A stretch of DNA of 33,487 nt, from the NCBI RefSeq assembly GCF_002891435.1, contig NZ_POUC01000037.1, positions 1 to 33,487 on the forward strand, written 5' to 3'. Below are positions 1 through 7,872 of the stretch, piece after piece. The position numbers and the translations under genes are program-made. Positions within the stretch are counted from its first letter, which is position 1, and each line of letters starts with the position of its first letter. The notes under the pieces are model-generated. The model searched no databases and was not told the DNA's origin. It saw only the letters and a program-made list of their open reading frames with translations. The stretch is from Streptomyces cahuitamycinicus (GTDB lineage Bacteria > Actinomycetota > Actinomycetes > Streptomycetales > Streptomycetaceae).

Positions 1-67
1 ACGCGAACACATCCGCCACGAACCCGGCTAACTCCGCCCGCAGGCCCTCCACTTGCCGCATATCCAT
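1..67 (-). CDS. IS701-family transposase, N-terminal end only (runs off window)
   Basis: The first 22 codons, read leftwards from ATG at 67 (second in-frame ATG at 61), give a start like MDMRQVEGLRAELAGFVADV. Actinobacterial IS701-type DDE transposases open in this way, with an acidic, Leu/Arg-rich helix ending in FVADVF. The rest of the gene lies outside the window, so no catalytic residues can be checked. No clear Shine-Dalgarno sequence precedes the start. The stretch 68-123 should hold the terminal inverted repeat of the element, but with only one end visible I cannot delimit it. The element abuts the stop codon of the next gene at 124, so insertion at the edge of that operon is likely. 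The alternative is an unrelated helical protein. Confidence 0.55.
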   Translation of the reverse strand, partial: MDMRQVEGLRAELAGFVADVFA

Positions 68-123
68 ACACCCACCGTGCCCCCGACGAGACACAACAGG
101 CAAACACACCTAACGGAGTCCTA

Positions 124-1314
124 CTAGAAGAAGGGGGAGGTGGACCTGCCGCCGAGGAGCACGTTTCCGGTGAGCTGCAGAATGGAGTCCTGCGCGACGG
201 CGTGCTGGCACATGGTGTTGGCGTCACGGAGCCACCGGTCCATCGGGGACTTCCTGCGGTACACGGAGGACCCGCCCACCAGGTCGTAGAGCCGGTGCAC
301 GATGCGGCGTGCGGTGCGGAAGGCGTGGTAGCGGGCCAGGGCCGTCTGGACCCGCTCGTCGGCGGAGAGCTCGGTGCCGGTCTCCAGCGCGTTCCACTGG
401 CGCTCGACGCTCGCGTACACGGCGGTCCGCGCCGCGGTGAGCTCCATCTCCAGCTCGGCGACGGCCATCTGCACCCGGTGGTCCTGGGACCAGGCCAGAC
501 CGGTCTCGCGGTCAACGCGATGGCCGGCCATCTCCCGTACATGGTCGAGCGCCGCGCGGGCGAGGCCGAGGGGGATGCCCGACATCTTGCGCAGGATCGC
601 GTCCGGCGCGTCGTGCAGCGGGCCGCTGCGCACGGGTTCGGCGAACGAGAACGAGTGCTCGGCCGGCACGAACAGATCGTCGACCTGGTAGTCGATGGAG
701 CCGGAGCCGGCCAGACCGGTCGTGTACCAGGTGTCGAGGTGCTCGAACTGGTCGGGGGTGGCCAGCACGACCCGCCACAGCCCCCGGCCCGTCGCGTCGT
801 CGATGACGGGACTGCCGTTCTCGTAGACGGTGCAGCCGGCGGCGAGCATGTCGCAGTGCGTGGTGCCGGATCCGAAGCGCCACTGTCCCGAGACGCGGTA
901 TCCGCCGGTCACGCGTTCCGCCCGGCCCTGGGGGTAGATCCATCCGGACTGGGCCGTGTCCAGCGAGGAGTACAGCTTGCGGGCTGTCTCCTGGTCGAGG
1001 AAGCCGGAGTAGATGCCGGAGTCCATTCCGATCATGGAGCACCAGGCGGCGGACACATCGCCCTGGGCGATGGTCTCCAAGAGCCGTATCTGTTCGACGG
1101 AAGTGAGTTCGGGTCCGTCCCAAGCCCTGGGCATCGTGGCGCGGAAGACGCCGGCGGAGCGGAGGAGTTCGACGATGTCCTCCGGCAGACGCCGGTTCTC
1201 TTCGATCCGTGCCGCGTTCTCCCGCAGGACGGGCCGGATCTCCCGGGCACGGGCGATGATCGCGTCGGCGGTCTTCGGAATGCTCGCGGTGTTCGCGAGG
1301 GTCGCGGTGGTCAT
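124..1314 (-). CDS. Acyl-CoA-dehydrogenase-fold flavin-dependent monooxygenase (HsaA-like, two-component type)
   Basis: A 396-residue protein with the acyl-CoA dehydrogenase fold. Residues about 20-120 form the helical N-domain (GVFRATMPRAWDGPE), followed by the beta domain with YRVSGQWRFGSG. The C-terminal helical domain ends with the VGGSSVYRRKSPMDRWLRD stretch typical of type-2 C-termini. Members of this branch, such as HsaA and indole-acetate monooxygenases, hydroxylate aromatic substrates with reduced FMN or FAD delivered by a separate flavin reductase. Such a reductase is encoded at 3224-3724 in the same operon. I chose ATG 1314 over longer frames because GGAG lies 7 nt upstream and the conserved fold begins just after it. 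The gene starts 11 nt after the previous stop, so the two are probably co-translated. The substrate is unknown; a true acyl-CoA dehydrogenase is less likely given the context. Confidence 0.8.
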   Translation of the reverse strand: MTTATLANTASIPKTADAIIARAREIRPVLRENAARIEENRRLPEDIVELLRSAGVFRATMPRAWDGPELTSVEQIRLLETIAQGDVSAAWCSMIGMDSGIYSGFLDQETARKLYSSLDTAQSGWIYPQGRAERVTGGYRVSGQWRFGSGTTHCDMLAAGCTVYENGSPVIDDATGRGLWRVVLATPDQFEHLDTWYTTGLAGSGSIDYQVDDLFVPAEHSFSFAEPVRSGPLHDAPDAILRKMSGIPLGLARAALDHVREMAGHRVDRETGLAWSQDHRVQMAVAELEMELTAARTAVYASVERQWNALETGTELSADERVQTALARYHAFRTARRIVHRLYDLVGGSSVYRRKSPMDRWLRDANTMCQHAVAQDSILQLTGNVLLGGRSTSPFF

Positions 1315-1325
1315 GGGGCTCCTTG

Positions 1326-2774
1326 TCAGGTGTAGCGGCCGTGCGCCATCACACGGTGGGGGTCGATCACGTCCCGGATACGCCGGGTGAGGGCCAGCGC
1401 GCCGGGATCGGTGAGCCGGTCGGTCCACTCCCCGTGGTCGACGTCCAGGCGGTAGGGGAGGTATCCGGCTTCGGTGAACAGCTCGTAGAGCAAGTCCAGG
1501 GCCTGGTGCGCCCGCGCGGTCTCGTCCGCGGTCCGCGCGAACCGGAGGGAGACCACCAGGTCGATGACATCCGGATCCAGGGCGTTGACGGTCGCTCCGG
1601 GCCGTATGCCGGTCTCGGCGTGCACCTGGTCGAGGAGGCGGAGGGCGGCGGTGACGTCCCTGCCGGTGTAGGGGACGAGAGGAAGGAAGAAGATCCAGCC
1701 GCCTCCGTGGTCGTCCACCCCCGGGGCTGCCTGCCCGACCGCGGAACGGAGCATCGCCTCGTGATGGGCGACGTCTCCTGCGTAGCCGTGCTGGACAACC
1801 AGGGAAACGATGTCATCATCCGCGGGAGGCTCCTGGTCCGAGCGGGCGACCGAGGTGAACAGGCCCGAGGCGTCGGCAAGTCGGCATGCGGTGTCGGTGA
1901 GGGCCGCCACCACTTCGCCGGTGCCGCCGAGGGGGACGTGGACGAGGTATCCGCCCTGTGCGCTGGTCCCGTAGGTGGTGGACGAGGTGGTGTCGTAGAT
2001 CTTGAGGACACCGTGCACGAGGCCCTGAGCGTGCCAGCGCCGCAACTCGTCGACCGCCGCGGACAGCCGGTCGCGGTCGAAGGTGAGGCGGAGGACCCGC
2101 TGGATCTCGGGGCGTGGCAGGAGGCGGATCACGCCGGCAGTGACGATGCCGTAGTCGGACTGGGTGAACAGGTGCAGCAGCGAGGGCCCGAGTCCGTACG
2201 GGTTCGGCGCCGTGGCGGTGTCCTCGGCGGGCCACCACCCGACTCGGATCTGCTCGCCGTCCGGCAGGACGACTTCCAGGCCCACCAGGTCGTCGGTGCG
2301 TTGACGGCGGAGCCCCACTCCGCGGTCCAGGGCGTTCCCGAGGACGCTCGAATGCCCGGAGGAGGCCGTGACGTTCAGCATGCGCGGGGTGTCCGAGAGT
2401 TCGGCGGCGAGGTGTCGCTGGGTCACTCCGGGTTCGATGACGGCCCAGCCGTGCCGGGTGTCGAGGTCACGAATACGGTCGAGGCCGTCGAGTTCGATGC
2501 GGACGGTGTCGTGGCGGGTGGGCTCACGTGAGCCGAGGCCCCAGTTCCGCCCGGTGGAGACGGCGTGGAGTGGCGGCGCTTCGTCGTCGCCGAAGGCACG
2601 GACGATGCCGGGCACTTGGTGCGGGCTGGTCGGACGGATGACGGCGGGGACGCGACGGGACTCGAACATGGACACGTTGGCGCCGGCTCGCGCCGGGCGG
2701 ACGATGCGGGAGGGGTCGTTGTCGACTGCGTGTCCGGCCTTGTCCAGGGCAGCCGACAGCGTGGTTTCGGGCAT
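1326..2774 (-). CDS. FAD-linked oxidoreductase of the vanillyl-alcohol oxidase / p-cresol methylhydroxylase type
   Basis: A 482-residue flavoprotein. The PCMH-type FAD-binding domain covers roughly residues 45-230. It contains STGRNWGLGSREP, which corresponds to the pyrophosphate loop of p-cresol methylhydroxylase and vanillyl-alcohol oxidase, then EPGVTQRHLAAEL and a SSGHSSVLGNALDRGVG stretch. The C-terminal half, ending near DVIDPHRVMAHGRYT, matches the cap and C-terminal FAD-oxidase domain. Enzymes of this family oxidise para-substituted phenols or related alcohols and amines. ATG 2774 has GAGG 13 nt upstream. It lies 54 nt after the chorismate mutase gene and 11 nt before the monooxygenase gene, within one operon. 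The operon context suggests a chorismate/prephenate-derived aromatic substrate, which is inference. No Cys-flavin or His-flavin attachment residue could be assigned by eye. Confidence 0.82.
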   Translation of the reverse strand: MPETTLSAALDKAGHAVDNDPSRIVRPARAGANVSMFESRRVPAVIRPTSPHQVPGIVRAFGDDEAPPLHAVSTGRNWGLGSREPTRHDTVRIELDGLDRIRDLDTRHGWAVIEPGVTQRHLAAELSDTPRMLNVTASSGHSSVLGNALDRGVGLRRQRTDDLVGLEVVLPDGEQIRVGWWPAEDTATAPNPYGLGPSLLHLFTQSDYGIVTAGVIRLLPRPEIQRVLRLTFDRDRLSAAVDELRRWHAQGLVHGVLKIYDTTSSTTYGTSAQGGYLVHVPLGGTGEVVAALTDTACRLADASGLFTSVARSDQEPPADDDIVSLVVQHGYAGDVAHHEAMLRSAVGQAAPGVDDHGGGWIFFLPLVPYTGRDVTAALRLLDQVHAETGIRPGATVNALDPDVIDLVVSLRFARTADETARAHQALDLLYELFTEAGYLPYRLDVDHGEWTDRLTDPGALALTRRIRDVIDPHRVMAHGRYT

Positions 2775-2828
2775 GGGGAGGCATCCTCGGTCGAGAGGGG
2801 CGAGGGAGACGACGGCGAGACACCCGGT

Positions 2829-3212
2829 TCAGGGTCTGTGCCCGGGACGTGGATCGAGGCTTGGCCTCGTGGGAGCGGCACCACTCAGGTAGACGTGCTC
2901 CAGGGGCTGGTCGGGCCCTTCGCGGACGAAGGCCATCACCCGGATCACCCTCGGCATCTCCCCGTCCCAGCGGGGCTCGGCCGCGCACAGACACGGCACG
3001 TCCAGGACGCCCTGTTCGGCGAGGACGAGCGGTGGGATGTCGGCGGTCAGATCCGAGGTCATCGTGAACATCAGGGCTTCGATGTCCTCGGGCCGTAGGT
3101 CGTTCTTCTGGAGCACCCCGTCGACAAGGTCGACGGTGGCGCGGGCGATGGCCTCGCGGGTGTTCGCGTCGGAGCGGATCGCACCACGGACGGCACGCAC
3201 GGTGGAGTACAC
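2829..3212 (-). CDS. aroH: Chorismate mutase, AroH class
   Basis: A 127-residue protein that follows the monofunctional AroH (trimeric, pseudo-alpha/beta-barrel) family along its length. It opens with VRAVRGAIRSDANTREAI, continues with the LRPEDIEALMFTMTSDL block, then DVPCLCAAEP, MPRVIRVMAFV and HVYLSGA near the C-terminus. In the family the arginines near the start, the glutamate in the CAxE stretch and the arginine of the PR-IR stretch line the active site, and all are present. The reaction turns chorismate into prephenate, the branch point to phenylalanine and tyrosine. The start is GTG 3212, 11 nt after the flavin reductase stop. Residues 112-127 are a Pro/Arg-rich extension of no obvious role. 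A pathway-dedicated mutase in a flavoenzyme operon usually signals secondary metabolism needing extra prephenate or arylpyruvate; that is inference. Confidence 0.85.
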   Translation of the reverse strand: MYSTVRAVRGAIRSDANTREAIARATVDLVDGVLQKNDLRPEDIEALMFTMTSDLTADIPPLVLAEQGVLDVPCLCAAEPRWDGEMPRVIRVMAFVREGPDQPLEHVYLSGAAPTRPSLDPRPGHRP

Positions 3213-3223
3213 GGGCGGCCGGG

Positions 3224-3724
3224 TCAGACGGAGGCCATACGGCCCTGGTGGAACAGCAGTGCGCCTTGGTCCGTGTCGCCGTGGTGAGCGGCGGTGACTC
3301 GGCCGAGGAACAGACAGTGGTCACCTTCGAGGTGAGTGGTGGAGACAGTGCAGTGGAGCGTGGCCAGGGCACCGTCGAGGATGCGGCCCCCGTCGGCGGC
3401 GATGCCGAAGTACTTCTCCAGTTCGTGCCCCGTGGGCTTGTTCCTGGAGGCGAAGAGCCTGGCGTGGTCACCCTGCAGCCCGGAGAGGAAGCTCAGACAG
3501 AACCCTCCGGCGGCGGAGGTGATTGTGTGCGCTCGCGAATACTTTCGCAGCGACACCAGCACGGTCGGAGGCTCGAGCGTGACGGATGTGAGCGAGTTGA
3601 CCGTAGTGGCCACGGTCTCGTCACCGCGACCGGCCAACAGGACGGCAACGCCCGTCGGGAACAGACGCATTACGGACCGGAGATCGGGCTCCGCAGGCGC
3701 GGCGGGATAGGTCCCCCTGGTCAT
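3224..3724 (-). CDS. Flavin reductase (HpaC/FMN-binding split-barrel family)
   Basis: A 166-residue flavin reductase-like protein, the usual length. It opens the domain with LRSVMRLFPTGVAVLLAG, then VATTVNSLTSVTLEPPTVLVSL, the FMN-binding core (TTVNSxTSVSLxPP pattern). FCLSFLSGLQGDHARLFA and a C-terminal HHGDTDQGALLFHQGRM follow, the family's YxxGxY-like end being LFHQGRM here. These enzymes use NAD(P)H to reduce FMN or FAD and pass it to a partner monooxygenase; the partner here is probably the protein of 124-1314. It is the first gene of the minus-strand operon; ATG 3724 is preceded by AAAGGA at 8 nt. A palindromic candidate operator lies about 100 nt upstream at 3823. Confidence 0.85.
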   Translation of the reverse strand: MTRGTYPAAPAEPDLRSVMRLFPTGVAVLLAGRGDETVATTVNSLTSVTLEPPTVLVSLRKYSRAHTITSAAGGFCLSFLSGLQGDHARLFASRNKPTGHELEKYFGIAADGGRILDGALATLHCTVSTTHLEGDHCLFLGRVTAAHHGDTDQGALLFHQGRMASV

Positions 3725-3822
3725 CCCTGATTGTCCTTTCGTCCTTCATCTGCCCTTGTGAGGCAGGTCAGTGCGGCGTCCATCTGCGGGAGGACGGTCA
3801 CACAACGGGAGTTGAGGGCTTT

Positions 3823-3833
3823 TGAACTGTTCA
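3823..3833. promoter_or_regulatory. Candidate operator, perfect palindrome upstream of the flavoenzyme operon
   Basis: TGAACTGTTCA is an 11-bp palindrome with one central base. It stands in the 550-bp space between the flavin reductase start (3724) and the GH5 gene stop (4275), about 100 nt before the operon start. Another half-site, TGAAC, follows at 3845. The local sequence is less GC-rich than its surroundings. Which protein binds it is unknown. Confidence 0.35.
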
Positions 3834-3882
3834 GTCCAGTAGGAATGAACGTAGCAGACACCGAACAGGCACACCACTGACC

Positions 3883-4050
3883 GTGACGGCGCGACAGCTT
3901 CCGGCAGCACTGTGTTACCGCTCGGTAGCCGAGGGTTCCTTTCGAGCGCGCCCCCTCCGTGAGCTGGCACGTTCCATGGCACTGACAGCAGTCCCGAGAA
4001 GTGCGGACATCGAGTGGCCCATGGATCCCTCGATCACGTCGGAGACATAG
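3883..4050 (+). pseudogene. Possible remnant of a divergent LysR-type regulator (HTH region only)
   Basis: Read from GTG 3883, a 55-codon frame gives RQLPAALCYRSVAEGSF, then RELARSMALTAVPRSADIEW, and ends at TAG 4048. The VAEGSF core, and a helix-turn-helix-sized segment after it, resemble the start of LysR regulators (FxxVAEEGSFTRAA...LSRxIxxLE), but two or three key positions are off and the effector domain is absent. LysR genes are normally divergent from the operon they control, which is the position here. The frame also contains TACCGCTCGGTA at 3916-3927, a 12-bp palindrome of the kind bound by TetR proteins. The rest of 3725-4274 shows no gene. The resemblance is weak and could be chance. 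Confidence 0.25.
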
Positions 4051-4274
4051 ATCACGTCACCGCCGCTGAGGGATCTTGACCAAGAATGGACATTGCGGAA
4101 GCAACCGGTCGCGATCGCAGCACGCAGCCCCGTTTGCCGGATCCCGCGCCGAACCGTCACTACCGGCCGCCGCGGAAATCCGGGCGGAGGACCGGTCGTA
4201 CCCGAAAGCACCAACTGGGCGCCGTCGAGCGTCATCGTGTGCCGCTTCGCGCGGTGCGGCGCGGTGCCGTGCGG

Positions 4275-5705
4275 TCACACGATCTGCCACTTCTGGTTGC
4301 TGCCGCCCCAGCAGTCCCACAGCTGGGTCCTGGACGTGGTCTGCTTGACATCGAGGCAGCGGCCGGACTGGGCGCCGTGGATCGTGCCGTCGGAGTGGAA
4401 GGTCCACTTCTGGTTGGCCGCGCCGTTGCAGTCGTTGATGCCGACCGCCGTGCCGTTGGCCGTGCCCGCCGCGGTGGCTTCGAGGCACTTGGCCCCGCCG
4501 TAGACGGCGATCTCGCCGCCGGCGGTCCTGGTCCACTTCTGGTTGGCGCCGCCGTTGCAGGTGTAGATCATGGTCTGGGTGCCGTTCACCTGGGCGGCAC
4601 CGGGGACGTCGAGGCAGCCCGGGACGCCGGCGTTGCGCAGGCTCGTGGTGGGCGAGCCGTCCCCTGTGTTCCAGGCGTACTCCAGACGGTCGACCATGGT
4701 GGTGTTGCGGACACTCAGCGACAGGTTGGTGCCGGTGCCCTGGAGGGCGTAGAGGGAGTACCAGCCCATCGCCTTGGCCCGGACGGTGTCGGTGGCGGCG
4801 CGCATGTAACGGACGTAGTTGTCCGTGCTGCCCGCGTCGTTGTAGTTGCGGCCGTCGTCCAGCGGCACGCCGAACTCCCCCAGGACGGTACGGGCGCCGC
4901 AGGTGCCGATCCGGGAGTTGAACAGGCTGACCCAGTCGGTGTAGGAGCGGGCGCTGAACTGGAACGCGTAGAGGTGGAGGGAGAGGTACGTCCCGGCCAG
5001 GCGGCTGTCACCGCACACGGAGGTGACGTCGCCGTTGTAGCCGGTGCCGCTGACGAAGATCCGCTCCTTGGGGAGGGCCGGGTAGCGGGCGATCCAGTTG
5101 GCGGCGAAGTTGCGCCAGTCCGTGTCACTGTAGCCGTGGGGTTCGTTCATCGGCTCGAAGTAGACCCGGCTGTTGGAGCCGTACTTGGCGATGACGGCGT
5201 CCCACATCGCGCTGAAGGTGGCCGTGTCGACGACCTTGCCGGCGGAGGAGGCCGCGTCCTCCCAGTAGGACAGGACGACGTTGAAGCCCTTGGCCGTGGC
5301 GGCGTCGACGGCTCCGGCGTAGGCGTCGCCCCATGCCGTGCCGGGGACGGAGTTCCGGTTGATGGGCAGCCGTACGGTGTTGGCGCCGACGGTGCTCTGG
5401 AACCCGCTGTAGACGGCGTCCGCATTGGCCCTGACGGTCGCGTAGGTGTCGGTCGCGCTCATTCCGTCGAGAACGAGGGGGGCGTCGCCGAAGTTGTCTC
5501 CGACACGGGCCCAGTTCACGCCCCTGAACTGCGTGGGGTCCACGGCCGCGGCGGCCGGTGAGGCACCTGTGAGCAGGCTGACGGGCACGGCGACCAAGGT
5601 GGTCAGCGCGGCGGCCAGCACACGGCCGAGCAGGCGTCGGCGCACGGGAGATCTACCGGAGCGGGCGCTCCGGGTGGTGGTGCCGGCGGGACGGAGGTGA
5701 AGCAT
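4275..5705 (-). CDS. Secreted GH5-type glycoside hydrolase with ricin-type (CBM13) lectin domain
   Basis: A 476-residue secreted enzyme. Residues 1-54 are an export signal with an arginine cluster (VRRRLLG), a hydrophobic stretch and an ASPAAAA end; the RR pair makes Tat export possible. Residues about 55-335 are a GH5-like (beta/alpha)8 barrel. The acid/base glutamate is in FEPMNEPHGY near residue 185 and the nucleophile in VLGEFGVPL near 276. A linker leads to a beta-trefoil lectin (about 345-476) with three NQKW repeats, the QxW signature of ricin-type CBM13. Such enzymes hydrolyse beta-linked glucans, mannans or related polysaccharides outside the cell; the exact substrate cannot be told. 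ATG 5705 has GGAG 5 nt upstream, and longer frames to 6011 run into the LacI remnant. An inverted repeat, GGCTGCC (5724-5730) with GGCAGCC (5752-5758), brackets its probable promoter region. Confidence 0.85.
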   Translation of the reverse strand: MLHLRPAGTTTRSARSGRSPVRRRLLGRVLAAALTTLVAVPVSLLTGASPAAAAVDPTQFRGVNWARVGDNFGDAPLVLDGMSATDTYATVRANADAVYSGFQSTVGANTVRLPINRNSVPGTAWGDAYAGAVDAATAKGFNVVLSYWEDAASSAGKVVDTATFSAMWDAVIAKYGSNSRVYFEPMNEPHGYSDTDWRNFAANWIARYPALPKERIFVSGTGYNGDVTSVCGDSRLAGTYLSLHLYAFQFSARSYTDWVSLFNSRIGTCGARTVLGEFGVPLDDGRNYNDAGSTDNYVRYMRAATDTVRAKAMGWYSLYALQGTGTNLSLSVRNTTMVDRLEYAWNTGDGSPTTSLRNAGVPGCLDVPGAAQVNGTQTMIYTCNGGANQKWTRTAGGEIAVYGGAKCLEATAAGTANGTAVGINDCNGAANQKWTFHSDGTIHGAQSGRCLDVKQTTSRTQLWDCWGGSNQKWQIV

Positions 5706-5762
5706 GGTTCTCCTCTCGGTACGGGCTGCCGGGGGCGGAAAACATAACGGGGGCAGCCACGC

Positions 5763-5998
5763 GCGGCCGCCGCTGTCCTCGGTGTCCAGCTCCAGCTGCG
5801 CGGCTCCAGCTACGACCAGGCCGAGGACCGCCGGCAGATCAGCCGGCTGATCGAGGCCAAGCAGGTACAGGGGCTGCTCCTGGCCCCCAAACCTCGACGG
5901 CGACGGCGTCGACGAGATGATCGACTGGATCGGCGATCTGCCGGTGCCGACCATCCTGGTGGAGCGGCAGATCTCCTCCTGGCCGCCGAACTCGCGCA
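5763..5998 (+). pseudogene. LacI/GalR-type regulator fragment with a frameshift
   Basis: Reading right from about 5763, one frame gives VQLQLRGSSYDQAEDRRQI and IEAKQVQGLLLAP. The sense then moves one base, at a C/A run near 5886-5891, into a second frame with VDEMIDWIGDLPVPTILVER. Joined, this is the ligand-binding domain of a LacI/GalR regulator (residue range roughly 90-170 of a full protein), including the typical LLLAP and LPVPTILVER strands. No HTH precedes it, and after about 5998 similarity is lost. It is therefore an internal piece of a dead gene. LacI regulators commonly sit next to the glycosidase they control, so this may be the lost regulator of the GH5 gene. The remaining 5999-6276 shows no gene; TACAGT at 6238-6243 could be a -10 for the next gene. 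Confidence 0.6.
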
Positions 5999-6276
5999 TG
6001 CAATCGACCACTCCCGATCACACCCGAACGGAAGGGGGCTGCTCGGCCCAGACGGTCTTGCCTCGGGCTCCGCGGTGGTGCCCGAGTTCCGGGCGAGCAG
6101 GCTTCCCACCTGCTCGAATGGTCCCGGCTCGTCTGAAGGAGCTGATTGCGGCAGAGCCCTGCCATTCCTCGGAGAGCCCTTCGCACCAAGGGTGCCCAGC
6201 CCATGAACGCGGTCCGCCGGGTCCGAGGGCGACCGGATACAGTGCGCGAGACGGCAGCCTGGTCAGGGAGGAAAGC

Positions 6277-7500
6277 GTGACCGACACCAGCAACGCCCGT
6301 TCCGCCGACAGCGAAGCGCAAGCTCCGCGGCAGAGCCGACTGCACCGCCTGATGCGCTACCTCCCCCTGATCGCCCCCGTCCTGCTGTGGACCGTGCCCT
6401 GCTGGGTGCTCCTGCACACCGGCCAGCACTGGCCGCTGCCCGTCACCCTGGTCGGCACCGCCCTGTTCGCCCTCGGCCTCGTCGGTATGCCGCTCGCGAT
6501 GGCGCGCGGCCACGGACGGCGCCAGCAGGACCGGGCGGCGATCGTCGGTGACACCCTGCTGGGCGCCAGCTGGATCCTGTTCACCTGGTCCGTTCTGCTC
6601 GGCGTCCTCTTGCGGCTCGCCCTGACCGTGTCCGGCGTCGGCGAGAGCCAGGACCGGGCCCGGATGGTCACTTGGGCCGTCCTCGGCACCACGGCCGTAC
6701 TGCTCGCCTGGGGATACGCCGAAGCCCGCCGCGTGCCGCGCGTGCGCCGACTGGACGTTCAACTCCCACGGCTGGGTGCCGGGTTGGACGGCATCCGCGT
6801 CGTCCTCATCACCGACACCCACTACGGCCCCCTCGACCGCGCCCGCTGGTCGGCACGGGTCTGCGACACGGTGAACACTCTGGATGCCGACCTGGTCTGC
6901 CACACCGGCGACATCGCGGACGGCACGGCCGAACGCCGCCGCGCCCAGGCCGCCCCCCTTGGTACGGTGCGGGCCAGCCGTGCCCGTGTCTACGTCACCG
7001 GCAACCACGAGTACTACAGCGAGGCCCAGGGCTGGGTCGACCTGATGGACGAGCTGGGCTGGGAGCCCCTGCGCAACCGCCACCTGCTGCTCGAACGCGG
7101 CGGCGACACCCTCGTGGTCGCCGGCGTGGATGACGTCACCGCCGAGTCCTCCGGCCTGGCAGGCCACCGCGCCCACCTCGCCGGAGCCTTGGACGGCGCC
7201 GACCCCGACCTGCCCGTGCTGCTCCTGGCACACCAGCCCAAGTTCGTCGACCGTGCGGCAGCCGCCGGCATCGACCTCCAGCTCTCCGGCCACACCCACG
7301 GCGGCCAGATCTGGCCCTTCCACCATCTCGTCGGCATCGACCAGCCCGCCCTTGCCGGCCTCAGCCACCACGGCCCCCGCACCCTCCTCTACACCAGCCG
7401 TGGCACCGGCTTCTGGGGCCCGCCGTTCCGCGTCTTCGCCCCCAGCGAGATCACGCTGCTCGTGCTCCGCAGCCCGCACCTGGCCCCTCCCTCGCCATAG
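6277..7500 (+). CDS. Membrane-anchored metallophosphoesterase (calcineurin-like)
   Basis: A 407-residue protein with about four membrane helices in the first 145 residues (around 25-45, 50-72, 90-113 and 125-145) and a calcineurin-like phosphoesterase domain from about 165. The metal-ligand motifs appear in order: ITDTHYG (DxH), CHTGDIAD (GDxxD), VTGNHEYY (GNHE), LLAHQPKF and SGHTHGGQIWPF (GHTH). Close families (YkoQ/YaeI type) include lipid-phosphate phosphatases such as UDP-diacylglucosamine hydrolase-like enzymes; the substrate here is not known. GTG 6277 is preceded by GGGAGG at 7 nt. The open frame continues upstream only because the LacI remnant happens to share it. No operon partner is seen on either side. 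Confidence 0.87.
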   Translation: MTDTSNARSADSEAQAPRQSRLHRLMRYLPLIAPVLLWTVPCWVLLHTGQHWPLPVTLVGTALFALGLVGMPLAMARGHGRRQQDRAAIVGDTLLGASWILFTWSVLLGVLLRLALTVSGVGESQDRARMVTWAVLGTTAVLLAWGYAEARRVPRVRRLDVQLPRLGAGLDGIRVVLITDTHYGPLDRARWSARVCDTVNTLDADLVCHTGDIADGTAERRRAQAAPLGTVRASRARVYVTGNHEYYSEAQGWVDLMDELGWEPLRNRHLLLERGGDTLVVAGVDDVTAESSGLAGHRAHLAGALDGADPDLPVLLLAHQPKFVDRAAAAGIDLQLSGHTHGGQIWPFHHLVGIDQPALAGLSHHGPRTLLYTSRGTGFWGPPFRVFAPSEITLLVLRSPHLAPPSP

Positions 7501-7872
7501 CACGGGCGGGCCAATACATCCGCTTGAAGGCCCCGGGGACGACGCGGAGCGCAATGCCTTCCTGGATCGGTACGGAGCCGACCGCCCCCCTCGGCAGGAT
7601 CACGTGGGGCGCCGCACGGCCGCAGTCGCTGCCCGCCGACGCCGAGCAGGCCATGCCGCGATCCTGCGACCGGTGGGCGTTCGGTCGCTTCCGGGAGCCA
7701 GGCATGCGTCGACAGGGCCCTCATGCCGGAAAAAATGCGGCTCAGATTCGCTCTCGCAGACAATTTTGCGGTGATCCATTGACCGGGGCCAAGGCGCCCG
7801 GATAGAAAGATCGCGATCAGGATCGCGATCGCGAGTCCGGTCCATACAGCTGCGCCCCGGGGGATTTCGCTT
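7501..7872. other. Gene-poor spacer between metallophosphoesterase and ATP-grasp remnant
   Basis: No frame here resembles a known protein on either strand. The last 140 bases are less GC-rich than the coding DNA around them and hold the promoter-like and palindromic elements described separately. Confidence 0.5.
7779..7830 (+). promoter_or_regulatory. Promoter-like sequence followed by two GATCGCGATC palindromes
   Basis: TTGACC (7779-7784) and TAGAAA (7803-7808) are separated by 18 bp, a plausible housekeeping promoter for the truncated ATP-grasp frame. Directly after it, across the expected transcription start, the perfect 10-bp palindrome GATCGCGATC occurs twice (7809-7818 and 7821-7830), followed by GCGAG. 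Two palindromes 12 bp apart over a start site suggest a repressor operator. The binding protein is unknown. Confidence 0.4.

Noticed and set aside
202..1335. 377-codon plus-strand frame opposite the monooxygenase gene
   Set aside because: Antisense shadow. Composition is Gly/Arg/Val-rich without domains, and the minus-strand frame has clear family motifs.
4086..5561. 491-codon plus-strand frame opposite the GH5 gene
   Set aside because: A shadow in high-GC DNA. The opposite strand encodes signal peptide, NEP and GEFG motifs and QxW repeats.
5839..7554. 571-codon minus-strand frame
   Set aside because: Antisense to the metallophosphoesterase, whose five metal motifs are intact; no recognisable sequence in the shadow.
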